13,417 nucleotides of DNA from an uncultured Paenibacillus sp. (GTDB lineage Bacteria > Bacillota > Bacilli > Paenibacillales > Paenibacillaceae): positions 1-13,417 of the forward strand of contig CALAWP010000036.1 in NCBI GenBank assembly GCA_937895345.1, given 5' to 3'. A model generated the notes under the pieces. It was not told the DNA's origin. It was given only the letters and a program-made list of their open reading frames with translations, and searched no databases. A program made the position numbers and the translations under genes. The number at the start of each line of letters is the position of its first letter. Position 1 is the stretch's first letter. Of the stretch, positions 1-7,432 are shown piece after piece.

Positions 1-1581
1 CTCGAGTGCAACCTGATCAAGCAGCATCACCCGCGCTACAACGTGCTGCTGAAGGACGACAAGTCTTTTCCTTATATTAAAATTACGAACGAAAAACATC
101 CGCGCCTGGAAGTTACCCGGCGGGTGACGAAGGATAAAGGTAAATATTTCGGTCCTTATCCGAACGCTTTCGCCGCGCAGCAAACGAAGAAGCTGCTGGA
201 CCGGCTGTATCCGCTGCGCAAATGCAAGACGCTGCCGGACAAAGTATGCTTGTACTACCATATCGGCCAGTGCATCGCGCCGTGCGAATACGAGGTGGAG
301 CCGGGAACGTACGATACGATGGTGGCCGAAATTGCGAAGTTTTTGAACGGAGGCCACGATGCGGTCCGCGAGGAGCTGCAGCGCAAGATGGAAGCGGCGG
401 CGGAAGCGCTGGAGTTCGAGCGGGCGAAGGAATACCGGGACCAGATGGTCGCCATCGACGCCGTGATGGAGAAGCAAAAAATAACGATGAACGACGCGAT
501 GGACCGCGATATCTTCGGCTACGCCACGGACAAGGGCTGGATGTGCGTGCAAATTATGTACATGCGGTCGGGCAAGCTGATCGAGCGGCATGCGTCCACC
601 TTCCCGTACTACGGGGAAGAGTACGACGACTTTATGACGTTTGTGACGCAATATTACAGCGACAATCCTGCCTTGCCGAAGCAAATTTTGCTGCCGCATC
701 CGCCCGAGAACGACGCGGAGCGGGAGGAGGAGACGGTCCAAGCGCTCCAAAGCTGGCTGAAGGTGAAGGTGCTGCTTCCGCAGCGCGGCCGCAAAAGCGA
801 AGCCGTGCAAATGGCGCAGGACAACGCCAAGGTGATGCTGGAGGAAAAGTTCCGGCTGATCGAACGCGACGAAGAGCGGAGCGTCAAGGCTTCCCGTTCG
901 CTCGCCGAATGGCTTGGCCTGGACAACGTCAGACGAATCGAGGCGTTCGACAACTCCAACATTCAGGGCGTCAATCCGGTGTCGGCGATGGTCGTGTTCA
1001 CGGACGGGAAGCCGGACCGGAAGGAATACCGCAAGTACAAGGTAAAGACGGTGCAGGGCCCGGACGATTACGAAACGATGCGCGAGGTTATTCGGCGGCG
1101 GTACGAGCGGGTGCTGAAGGAGGGGCTGGCGCCTCCCGATCTGATCGTGGTGGACGGAGGCAAAGGCCAAATATCGGCCGCGCTGGACGTGCTTGAGAAC
1201 GAGCTGGGGCTGTTCATTCCGGTATGCGGTCTCGTCAAGGACGCCAAGCATAAGACCGCCCAGCTGATGACGGGCGATCCGGCCGAGATCGTGCCGCTGC
1301 CGCGCGACAGCCAGGAGTTTTATTTGCTGCAGCGCATTCAGGAGGAGGTTCACCGCTTCGCCGTCTCGTTTCACCGGGAGCAGCGGGCCAAGTCGATGGT
1401 AGAGTCGAGGCTGGACTCGATTCCCGGCGTCGGCGAAAAGCGGCGCAAGCTTCTGTTGAAGCATTTCGGCTCGCTAAAACGGATTAGAGAGGCTTCCGTC
1501 GAAGACTTCAAGCCTCTCTCGATCGGCGACAAGCTCGCCGCGACGATTATAGCCGCTCTGCAGGACGACCCGCCGCGTTAA
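1..1581 (+). CDS. uvrC: UvrABC system protein C (5'-truncated by window edge)
   Basis: UvrC makes the dual incisions beside a DNA lesion after UvrA/UvrB recognition (nucleotide excision repair, cytoplasm). The frame is open from base 1, so the start and most of the N-terminal GIY-YIG nuclease domain lie outside the window; 526 residues are visible and about 70 are probably missing. In visible numbering: end of the GIY-YIG domain with LKDDKSFPYIKIT; four cysteines at 75, 83, 91 and 95 (C-x7-C-x7-C-x3-C), matching the position of the Fe-S cluster cysteines reported for E. coli UvrC; the UVR helix pair that binds UvrB at about 122-157; the RNase H-like 5' nuclease with D317 in FDNSNIQG, D385 in VVDGGKGQ and H451 in EEVHRFAVSFHR; and a C-terminal double helix-hairpin-helix at about 471-526 (IPGVGEKRR). 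It ends in TAA overlapping the stop of the convergent gene. In B. subtilis uvrC also lies just upstream of sdhCAB, so the neighbourhood is ancestral. Identification is secure. Confidence 0.97.
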   Translation, partial: LECNLIKQHHPRYNVLLKDDKSFPYIKITNEKHPRLEVTRRVTKDKGKYFGPYPNAFAAQQTKKLLDRLYPLRKCKTLPDKVCLYYHIGQCIAPCEYEVEPGTYDTMVAEIAKFLNGGHDAVREELQRKMEAAAEALEFERAKEYRDQMVAIDAVMEKQKITMNDAMDRDIFGYATDKGWMCVQIMYMRSGKLIERHASTFPYYGEEYDDFMTFVTQYYSDNPALPKQILLPHPPENDAEREEETVQALQSWLKVKVLLPQRGRKSEAVQMAQDNAKVMLEEKFRLIERDEERSVKASRSLAEWLGLDNVRRIEAFDNSNIQGVNPVSAMVVFTDGKPDRKEYRKYKVKTVQGPDDYETMREVIRRRYERVLKEGLAPPDLIVVDGGKGQISAALDVLENELGLFIPVCGLVKDAKHKTAQLMTGDPAEIVPLPRDSQEFYLLQRIQEEVHRFAVSFHREQRAKSMVESRLDSIPGVGEKRRKLLLKHFGSLKRIREASVEDFKPLSIGDKLAATIIAALQDDPPR

Positions 1582-1603
1582 ACCGGCGAGGCCGTCTTTT
1601 TTT
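1564..1603 (+). terminator. uvrC intrinsic terminator, overlapping the convergent gene end
   Basis: The last uvrC codons and stop form a hairpin. Core stem is CGCCG (1571-1575) with CGGCG (1584-1588), loop CGTTAAAC. It extends outward, with one bulged A at 1589 and one A/C mismatch, by CC/GG and GACG/CGTC to 1564-1596, followed by seven T (1597-1603). The loop contains both overlapping stop codons. The T-run is read in the opposite direction as the two adjacent Lys codons near the C-terminus of the CPBP protein. Pairing and T-run are seen directly; function is inferred. Confidence 0.75.
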
Positions 1604-3176
1604 GGTTCCACAGCTTGAGAAGGTAAGCGATCAGCACCGGCAGCAAGATAAAGAAGACGGCGGACGCCATATCCGCGGCCGAACCGGCCATAAACAGCAT
1701 CGTCGCTACCGCCACGCTGTTGAAGATGGCATGGGTGAACATGGCGGTAATGAAGCCGTAGCGGACAAAGATAAAGCTGAACATCAATCCGATAATCATC
1801 AGCTCGATCAGCCGGGTCGTCGACGGATAAAACGGATAATTGACGTGCCCGAGAGCCCAGAAGAAGGTCGGCAGCAGCGCCGCCGCAAACGTATGCCGGA
1901 ACCACTTCCGGAACAGCCCGATGCCGAACAGGCGGAAGACGGCTTCCTCCGAAATGGCCGCCGCCCAGGCGAGCACGGGCATGAGCCACAGGACGGACAC
2001 GTTGTAGGGCGACATCAGGACGTCGCTGGTGCTCCAGGTGCCGATGACGAATTCCAGGCCGCGGAAGATGAGCGGCTGAAGGCCGAGCATAATAAGCGCA
2101 AACAAATACGAGAGACCTGCGCTGCGCCATACGTGGTTCCCGTAGCCGGGTTCGCCGAGGCGCGGCCACAATCGCCGCCCCTGCGCCTTCCAGAGGCCGT
2201 CGCCGGCAACGAGCGAGAAATAGATCGAGGCGGCCATCGGCACGCTGAGCATGACGGTCAGAATCATCGTAAAGACGAGGAAGGCGTTATCCATCAGCTG
2301 CTCGCCCTGGCTCGCTTGAAGCCCTTTGATCATGTTCAGGTTCATAACGGCATAGGTGACGAAAAAGATCGCCGTTAGCACGGAGCCGTATTTGAACGAC
2401 GTATGTTTGCGATACAGAATCGCATAGACGATGGCGAGAATGCCAAGAATGATGCTCATCAATATATATCCGACGCCGACCAGCCAGCCGGCCAGCTTGT
2501 CTTGTTTTTCGACGTAGTCGATATAATCGGAAGGCGCCTTGAAGGACGGCTTGTATGTCGTGACGATCGTCTTGCCGTTAACCGTTCTCGTTTCGAGCGA
2601 CGCCGACAAGGAAGCTTCGCCGATGCGGTTGCCGGGATCGAAGATCGTCCATCTTCCTTTTTCCGAACCGTCCACCGCTTCGAATTGGTCGGTGAGGGAC
2701 AGCCGTTCCTTCAGCGTCGCGTCGACGGCGGCGGCCTGCTCTTCCGCGGCCGGAATGTCGCCTCCGACTCGGAAGGACCATGCCGTCACCGCTTCATTAT
2801 ACATGTGCACGTAGACGAAGCCGCTCCCTTGTCGGTCGGCAAACTTGACGGCCACCTGATACGTATCCGTCGGCAGCTGCTTATCGTAGCGCTCTTCATA
2901 TTGCTCGAGCAGCTTTTCTTTGGACAAGTAGCCGGTCAGCAGCTTGTCGGTTTGATGGACGGCTTGCGCGGAATCGACGGACAAGCCGAGATGCCCGCTG
3001 GCAAAGTCGGCCGCCGCCCGCTCGGCTTCGGCTTCGGGAATGACTCTGCCTCCGTATTCGTGCTTCTGCATGTAGGATACCGTAGGGACGATCTCCATAA
3101 CGACGAATATGACGGCAAATACGAGCGCGGCCCAAATGTAGCGCCGCCATTCATTAGGTTGGATAAGTTCGTTCAT
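1578..3176 (-). CDS. CPBP-family intramembrane glutamic endopeptidase with large N-terminal extracytoplasmic domain
   Basis: A 532-residue membrane protein of the CPBP (Rce1/Abi) family, whose members cleave near membrane-embedded C-termini or act in bacteriocin self-immunity and membrane-protein processing. The three family motifs are present: E410-E411-xxx-R415 (SEEAVFR), W440-xxx-H444 (WALGH) and H482-xxx-N486 (HAIFN). One helix lies at about 13-33; a hydrophilic domain of about 190 residues follows (35-225), probably outside the cell; then about eight hydrophobic helices from 228 to 521 carry the active site in the last third. Typical CPBP proteins are 200-300 residues, so this is a long version. 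Start: ATG with AGAGGTGA just upstream (about 3181-3188). It is divergent from the HAD gene (118-bp gap) and convergent with uvrC, sharing the TTAA at 1578-1581 for both stops. Protease fold is confident; substrate is unknown and no bacteriocin or peptide gene is beside it. Confidence 0.88.
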   Translation of the reverse strand: MNELIQPNEWRRYIWAALVFAVIFVVMEIVPTVSYMQKHEYGGRVIPEAEAERAAADFASGHLGLSVDSAQAVHQTDKLLTGYLSKEKLLEQYEERYDKQLPTDTYQVAVKFADRQGSGFVYVHMYNEAVTAWSFRVGGDIPAAEEQAAAVDATLKERLSLTDQFEAVDGSEKGRWTIFDPGNRIGEASLSASLETRTVNGKTIVTTYKPSFKAPSDYIDYVEKQDKLAGWLVGVGYILMSIILGILAIVYAILYRKHTSFKYGSVLTAIFFVTYAVMNLNMIKGLQASQGEQLMDNAFLVFTMILTVMLSVPMAASIYFSLVAGDGLWKAQGRRLWPRLGEPGYGNHVWRSAGLSYLFALIMLGLQPLIFRGLEFVIGTWSTSDVLMSPYNVSVLWLMPVLAWAAAISEEAVFRLFGIGLFRKWFRHTFAAALLPTFFWALGHVNYPFYPSTTRLIELMIIGLMFSFIFVRYGFITAMFTHAIFNSVAVATMLFMAGSAADMASAVFFILLPVLIAYLLKLWNQKKTASPV

Positions 3177-3294
3177 GCTTCACCTCTGCAGCTTCGTAAT
3201 CATTCATTCACTACCATATCACAATGCAGGGTAAATTATCCATGCCAAGGGTCGTTTATACGGCGCATACGCGCTCAATCCATGGAGGTGCGTC

Positions 3295-3816
3295 ATGAAG
3301 GCGTTTATTTTGGACCGGGACGGCGTCATTAACGAAGGGAACAACATTAACCGGCCCGATCAATTCGTCCTGCTGCCCGGGGTGCCGGAAGCGATCCGCG
3401 AGCTGAACCGGCTGGGCTACGAAGTGTTCGTCGCGTCGAATCAGGGCGGCGTCGGGCTGGGGCATATGAGCAAAGCGGCCTTAAAAAGGGTCGACGAATA
3501 TATGCTGACGCTTATTCGGGAGGGGGGCGGCACGATTCGGGAGACGCGGTATTGCACCCACAAGCCGCATGCCGGCTGCGCCTGCCGCAAGCCGGAGCCG
3601 GGCATGCTCGACGCCTTGATTCATAAATACAAGATCGACCGGAGCCGCAGCTTTATGGCCGGAGACCGGGACGTCGACATCGAGGCGGGCAGACGCGCGG
3701 GCGTGCGCACCGTGTTTCTTGGGGCAAGCGTCCCTGAAGGCGTGCGCCCGGACTATCGTTTCGACCATTTGTTCGCCGCCGTGCAGGGGCTGCGCGACTG
3801 CAACGCGATCGGATAA
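3295..3816 (+). CDS. HAD-IIIA phosphatase, GmhB-like with zinc-binding loop
   Basis: A 173-residue soluble phosphatase of the haloacid dehalogenase superfamily, subclass IIIA. Motif I is D7-R-D9-G-V (D7 nucleophile, D9 acid/base), motif II S48-N-Q-G-G, motif III K99 in RKPEPGM, and motif IV G123-D-R-D126-V-D128. The loop C87-T-H89-x5-C95-A-C97 is the Cys/His set that binds structural zinc in GmhB (D-glycero-D-manno-heptose 1,7-bisphosphate 7-phosphatase) and related histidinol-phosphate phosphatases. Start ATG has GGAGG at about 3284-3288. No heptose, S-layer glycan or histidine gene is adjacent on this strand, so the substrate cannot be named. It stands alone, divergent from the CPBP gene and convergent with the LysR gene (54-bp gap, no clear terminator seen). 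Family call is strong; GmhB function is only one possibility. Confidence 0.9.
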   Translation: MKAFILDRDGVINEGNNINRPDQFVLLPGVPEAIRELNRLGYEVFVASNQGGVGLGHMSKAALKRVDEYMLTLIREGGGTIRETRYCTHKPHAGCACRKPEPGMLDALIHKYKIDRSRSFMAGDRDVDIEAGRRAGVRTVFLGASVPEGVRPDYRFDHLFAAVQGLRDCNAIG

Positions 3817-3870
3817 GAAAGCGCCGGACATGGCAATAAATATAGGAACAGCAACAGCTGGAGGGGACGC

Positions 3871-4779
3871 TTACGGTCCTTCGGCGCCAGCTCCCGGATA
3901 TTTGGCGGCGATTTCGCTGATGCACATCCGGACGGCCGGACTTAAGGCGGCGGGGTCGGCGTGAATGAGCGACGTCGTCCGCTTCGTATCCTCCAGCTCG
4001 CGGATCGGTACGACTGCCAGCTCGTTGTCCTCCAGCAGCTGCTGGCGCAAATAGGATTGCGGGAGCAGCGTTGCGGCGCGGCACGTATGGAGCAGGCGAA
4101 GAATCGCCTCGAACGAATCGATTTCCATCCGGACGTCGGGCGTCAGTTTGTACGTGTCGAACAGCTCGTCCGTCAGAATGCGGTACCAGGTTCCCTTGCT
4201 GAACAGAATCATCGGCATGCCGTTCAAGTCGCCGATATCGAGCTTCCCTTTGTTCGTGACGATCTGGTTGCGAGGCAGCACAAGCAGCAGATGGTCGTCG
4301 AACAGCGGGATGCAGCGCAGCGAAGAATCGTCGATGCGGGAGGCGACGATGCCGATATCGGCTTTGTGCTCGCGGACGTACGACACGATTTCGTGCGTTT
4401 TGCCTGTAACCGCTTTAATGTCGATTTCCGGATGGGAAACGGTCAGCGACTGGATCAGGTCCGGCAGCGTCGTCTGCAGCGTCGTCAGGCTGGCGCCGAT
4501 CGTCAGGGAGGTGCGGCCCGTCGCCTTGAACTCGGACAACGTTTGCAAATATTGCAGATGGAGCCGGCGCAGCTCCAGCGTATAGTCGTAGGTAAGCTGT
4601 CCGATGCGGGTCAGCTCCAGCCGTTTGCCGACGCGGCGAAACAGCTCGACGCCGAGTTCCTGCTCCAGCCTGGCCAGCTTGCGCGACAGGGCCGGCTGCG
4701 AAATATTGAGCAGGGAAGCGGCTTTGTTCATGCTCGATTGCTCCACGATAACGGCAAAGACATGAAGCTCGTCAATCAT
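3871..4779 (-). CDS. LysR-type transcriptional regulator, divergent from sdhCAB
   Basis: A 302-residue LysR-family regulator. The winged helix-turn-helix occupies about residues 1-60 (MNKAASLLNISQPALSRK is the recognition region), with a linker helix to about 85 and an effector-binding periplasmic-binding-protein-like domain from about 92 to 295. Start ATG has AAGGAGAT at 4784-4791. It is transcribed away from sdhC across a 197-bp gap. LysR regulators usually control the divergent neighbour and themselves, so sdhCAB is the first candidate target (inference). The divergent gap contains TTATAA boxes and an ATAA-N7-TTAT dyad resembling sites described for the LysR regulator CcpC in B. subtilis citrate-cycle genes, but the protein is not obviously CcpC or CitR. 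The effector is unknown; a citrate-cycle acid is a reasonable guess. Confidence 0.93.
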   Translation of the reverse strand: MIDELHVFAVIVEQSSMNKAASLLNISQPALSRKLARLEQELGVELFRRVGKRLELTRIGQLTYDYTLELRRLHLQYLQTLSEFKATGRTSLTIGASLTTLQTTLPDLIQSLTVSHPEIDIKAVTGKTHEIVSYVREHKADIGIVASRIDDSSLRCIPLFDDHLLLVLPRNQIVTNKGKLDIGDLNGMPMILFSKGTWYRILTDELFDTYKLTPDVRMEIDSFEAILRLLHTCRAATLLPQSYLRQQLLEDNELAVVPIRELEDTKRTTSLIHADPAALSPAVRMCISEIAAKYPGAGAEGP

Positions 4780-4791
4780 CGGTCCATCTCC

Positions 4792-4842
4792 TTATAATAA
4801 TAGGTTATAAGAAATTATAAAAAATAAGCAATTCCATTATAA
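4792..4842. promoter_or_regulatory. Four TTATAA boxes with an ATAA-N7-TTAT dyad: likely LysR operator and lysR promoter
   Basis: TTATAA occurs four times: 4792-4797, 4805-4810, 4815-4820 and 4837-4842 (spacings 13, 10 and 22). ATAA (4794-4797) and TTAT (4805-4808) are separated by seven bases, giving the T-N11-A geometry of LysR boxes and the dyad ATAA-N7-TTAT known for CcpC. On the minus strand the third and fourth copies each contain a perfect TATAAT (4814-4819 and 4836-4841), so one is probably the -10 of the lysR gene; no good -35 was found (TTCCCA 18 bp upstream of the farther copy is the best). The boxes lie about 50-100 bp upstream of the sdhC -35, suiting joint autoregulation and control of sdhCAB. 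The run is very AT-rich, so some copies could be chance. Confidence 0.5.
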
Positions 4843-4891
4843 GCTGAAAAGGAGTACGATGGGAAGTGTGGCAAATATGTGTCGGCATTTG

Positions 4892-4920
4892 TTGACGGGG
4901 GTATGCGCCAGCGTTAAAAT
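4892..4920 (+). promoter_or_regulatory. sdhCAB sigma-A promoter
   Basis: TTGACG (4892-4897) and TAAAAT (4915-4920) are separated by exactly 17 bp, each one base from consensus. Transcription should begin near 4927, giving a leader of about 50 nt before the sdhC ATG at 4977. Confidence 0.75.
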
Positions 4921-4960
4921 GTAGAAGGTTTGTTTACTACGAAAGAGTTTACAGTCTTGA

Positions 4961-4980
4961 AAGGAGAAGTCATGACATGA
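4961..4980 (+). promoter_or_regulatory. sdhC ribosome binding site with overlapping ATG-ACA-TGA mini-ORF
   Basis: AAGGAG (4961-4966) is followed by two ATGs: 4972 at 5 nt, which reads ATG-ACA-TGA and stops at once, and 4977 at 10 nt, which is the only one opening into sdhC. The mini-ORF stop overlaps the sdhC start (ATGA at 4977-4980). The sdhC start is fixed by the protein alignment; the role of the first ATG is inference. Confidence 0.55.
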
Positions 4981-5648
4981 AAGGAAATTCGTATTTCTCG
5001 CGCAAGCTGCACTCGCTGCTCGGGATCATCCCGCTGGGCGGGTTCATCGTCGTTCACGGCCTGACGAACTTCCAGGCTTACGAACGCGGTCCGGAAGGCT
5101 TCGACAAAGGCGTGCACTTCATCAACAGCTTGCCCCTCTTGCCGCTGCTCGAGATTTTCGGCATCTATCTCCCGCTGCTGTTTCACGGCATCTACGGCTT
5201 GTACGTTGCCTACCAGTCGAACTCGAATCTGGGGCGCTTCAGCTACGGGAGAAACTGGGCGTTTACCGCGCAGCGCGTAACGGGCGTCATTACGTTCGTC
5301 TTCGTATTTTGGCACGTTTACCAGACCCGCATGCAAGTTTATTTGGGCAACATTACGCATGAAGAATTGGGCTCGACAATGAACCATATCGCTTCCAGCC
5401 CGGTCTATTTTGTTCTGTACGTGATCGGCGTTCTCGCCGCCGTATTCCATTTCAGCAACGGGCTTTGGGCGTTTCTCGTCAGCTGGGGCATTACGGTGGG
5501 CCCGCGGGCGCAGCGCGTTTCCTCTTACATTTGCATGGGCGTATTCGTCATCGTGTCCGCCTGGTTCATTTTGTCGCTGGTGGCGTTCCGCGGAGACGAG
5601 TTCAAGGAAGCCGCAAGCGCCGCTCTGGCGCTGGCCAATATCGGATAG
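4977..5648 (+). CDS. sdhC: Succinate dehydrogenase cytochrome b558 membrane anchor subunit
   Basis: A 223-residue membrane subunit of type-B succinate:quinone oxidoreductase (complex II). It anchors SdhA/SdhB to the cytoplasmic membrane, carries two haems b and passes electrons to menaquinone. Five helices are visible at about 12-30, 55-80, 95-118, 140-165 and 183-205. The four axial haem histidines of the B. subtilis protein have counterparts at H27 (VVHGLTN), H70 (LFHGIYG), H113 (FWHVYQT) and H158 (VFHFSNG). The protein is about 20 residues longer than B. subtilis SdhC (202), mostly at the ends. It is the first gene of the operon; sdhA follows after 24 bp. The start choice is discussed under the ribosome binding site. 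Confidence 0.97.
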   Translation: MKGNSYFSRKLHSLLGIIPLGGFIVVHGLTNFQAYERGPEGFDKGVHFINSLPLLPLLEIFGIYLPLLFHGIYGLYVAYQSNSNLGRFSYGRNWAFTAQRVTGVITFVFVFWHVYQTRMQVYLGNITHEELGSTMNHIASSPVYFVLYVIGVLAAVFHFSNGLWAFLVSWGITVGPRAQRVSSYICMGVFVIVSAWFILSLVAFRGDEFKEAASAALALANIG

Positions 5649-5672
5649 TATGAATACAAGGAGCGAAGCATA

Positions 5673-7430
5673 ATGGCAAAAAATAAAATTATCGTCGTTG
5701 GCGGCGGTCTGGCCGGCCTGATGGCTACGATCAAGGCGGCGGAGGCCGGCGTGCACGTGGACCTGTTTTCTCTTGTGCCGGTCAAGCGTTCCCACTCCGT
5801 CTGCGCGCAGGGCGGCATTAACGGCGCGGTCAATACGAAGGGCGAAGGCGACTCCCCTTGGGAGCACTTTGACGACACGGTATACGGAGGCGACTTCCTC
5901 GCCAACCAGCCTCCGGTCAAGGCGATGTGCGAAGCGGCGCCGGGCATTATCCATCTGATGGACCGGATGGGCGTCATGTTCAACCGCACGCCGGAAGGGC
6001 TTCTCGATTTCCGCCGGTTCGGCGGCACGAAGCATCACCGGACGGCATTTGCGGGAGCGACGACCGGACAGCAGCTGCTGTACGCGCTGGACGAGCAAGT
6101 GCGCCGCTGGGAAGCGGCCGGCTTAGTCAACAAGTTCGAGCACTGGGAATTTCTCGGCGCGGTGCTGGACGACGACGGCGTATGCCGCGGCGTGTCGGCG
6201 CAAGACCTCCGCTCCATGGAAGTGCATACGGTTCGGGCGGACGCGGTTATTTTGGCCTCCGGCGGTCCCGGCATTATTTTCGGCAAAACGACCAACTCCG
6301 TCATCAATACGGGAACGGCGGCAAGCGCCGTGTACCAGCAGGGCGTCAAATACGCCAACGGCGAATTTATCCAGATCCATCCGACGGCCATTCCGGGCGA
6401 CGACAAGCTGCGGCTTATGTCGGAATCCGCGCGCGGCGAAGGCGGACGCGTCTGGACGTACAAGGACGGCAAGCCTTGGTATTTCCTCGAGGAAAAATAT
6501 CCGGCTTACGGCAACCTGGTGCCGCGCGATATCGCGACCCGCGAAATTTTCCATGTGTGCGTCGATCTGAAGCTGGGCATTAACGGCGAAAACATGGTTT
6601 ATCTCGACCTGTCGCACAAGGATCCGAAGGAGTTGGACGTCAAGCTCGGCGGCATCATCGAAATTTACGAGAAATTTATGGGCGACGACCCGCGCAAAAT
6701 TCCGATGAAAATTTTCCCTGCGGTGCATTACTCCATGGGCGGCATGTGGGTCGACTACAACCAGATGACGAACATCCCGGGCTTGTTCGCCGCGGGCGAA
6801 TGCGAATACCAGTATCACGGCGCGAACCGTCTCGGCGCGAACTCCTTGCTGTCGGCCATTTACGGCGGCATGGTAGCCGGACCGAAGGCCGTCGAATATA
6901 TTAAAGGCTTGAGCCGCTCCGCCGAGGACGTCGCTTCCTCCGTCTTCGACCGCGAGACGAAGCGCCAGACGGAGAAGTATAACCGCATTCTCGGCATGAA
7001 CGGTACGGAAAACGCGTACGTGCTGCACAAAGAGCTTGGCGAATGGATGACGAACAATATGACCGTCGTTCGCTTCAACGACAAGCTGGAGGCGACCATT
7101 GCCAAAATCAAGGAACTGAAGCAGCGCTACCAGAACATCAACATTAACGATACGGCGCAATGGAACAATGCGGGCGTGGCGTTCACGCGCCAGCTGTGGA
7201 ACATGCTGGAGTTGTCCGAAGCGATGACGCTCGGCGCGCTGCTGCGCAACGAAAGCCGCGGCGCTCACTACAAGCCGGAATTCCCGGAACGCAACGACGA
7301 GCAGTTTATGAAGTCGACGATTGCCGACTGGACCCCGGACGGACCGAAAATTTCGTACGAGGACGTTGACGTCAGCCTGATCCCTCCGCGCAAGCGCGAT
7401 TATACAACTGATAAGAAGAAAGGAGAATAA
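5673..7430 (+). CDS. sdhA: Succinate dehydrogenase flavoprotein subunit
   Basis: The 585-residue catalytic subunit oxidises succinate to fumarate on the cytoplasmic face of the membrane and reduces its covalently bound FAD. Visible features: N-terminal Rossmann motif GGGLAGL (10-16); H41 in RSHSVCAQGG, the residue expected to carry the covalent FAD; the dicarboxylate-binding set H236 (HPTAIPG), E251-R259 region (ESARGEGGR), the capping-domain arginines in PRDIATR (285-290), H352 (HYSMGG) and R386 (GANRLGANSL); and a helical C-terminal domain from about 420. Length is normal for the Bacilli type. AAGGAG at 5658-5663 precedes the ATG. The last codons (KKGE) contain the ribosome binding site of sdhB, so A and B are probably translationally coupled. 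Confidence 0.98.
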   Translation: MAKNKIIVVGGGLAGLMATIKAAEAGVHVDLFSLVPVKRSHSVCAQGGINGAVNTKGEGDSPWEHFDDTVYGGDFLANQPPVKAMCEAAPGIIHLMDRMGVMFNRTPEGLLDFRRFGGTKHHRTAFAGATTGQQLLYALDEQVRRWEAAGLVNKFEHWEFLGAVLDDDGVCRGVSAQDLRSMEVHTVRADAVILASGGPGIIFGKTTNSVINTGTAASAVYQQGVKYANGEFIQIHPTAIPGDDKLRLMSESARGEGGRVWTYKDGKPWYFLEEKYPAYGNLVPRDIATREIFHVCVDLKLGINGENMVYLDLSHKDPKELDVKLGGIIEIYEKFMGDDPRKIPMKIFPAVHYSMGGMWVDYNQMTNIPGLFAAGECEYQYHGANRLGANSLLSAIYGGMVAGPKAVEYIKGLSRSAEDVASSVFDRETKRQTEKYNRILGMNGTENAYVLHKELGEWMTNNMTVVRFNDKLEATIAKIKELKQRYQNININDTAQWNNAGVAFTRQLWNMLELSEAMTLGALLRNESRGAHYKPEFPERNDEQFMKSTIADWTPDGPKISYEDVDVSLIPPRKRDYTTDKKKGE

Positions 7431-7432
7431 AG

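Noticed and set aside
222..1196. Long plus-strand open frame of 324 codons inside uvrC
   Set aside because: It lies out of frame in a securely identified gene; its composition (R, G, A rich) is that of a GC-rich shadow frame.
3817..3870. Possible bidirectional terminator between the HAD and LysR genes
   Set aside because: I looked for a stem plus T-run on both strands and found none convincing.
4880..4930. CcpA catabolite-response (cre) site at the sdh promoter
   Set aside because: ATGCGCCAGCGTTAAAAT resembles the pattern only partly and lacks the required symmetry.
6123..7268. 381-codon minus-strand frame opposite sdhA
   Set aside because: Antisense shadow of a well-conserved gene, with no ribosome binding site or recognisable domain. 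The same applies to 4914-6098, 7400-8182 and 8621-9727.
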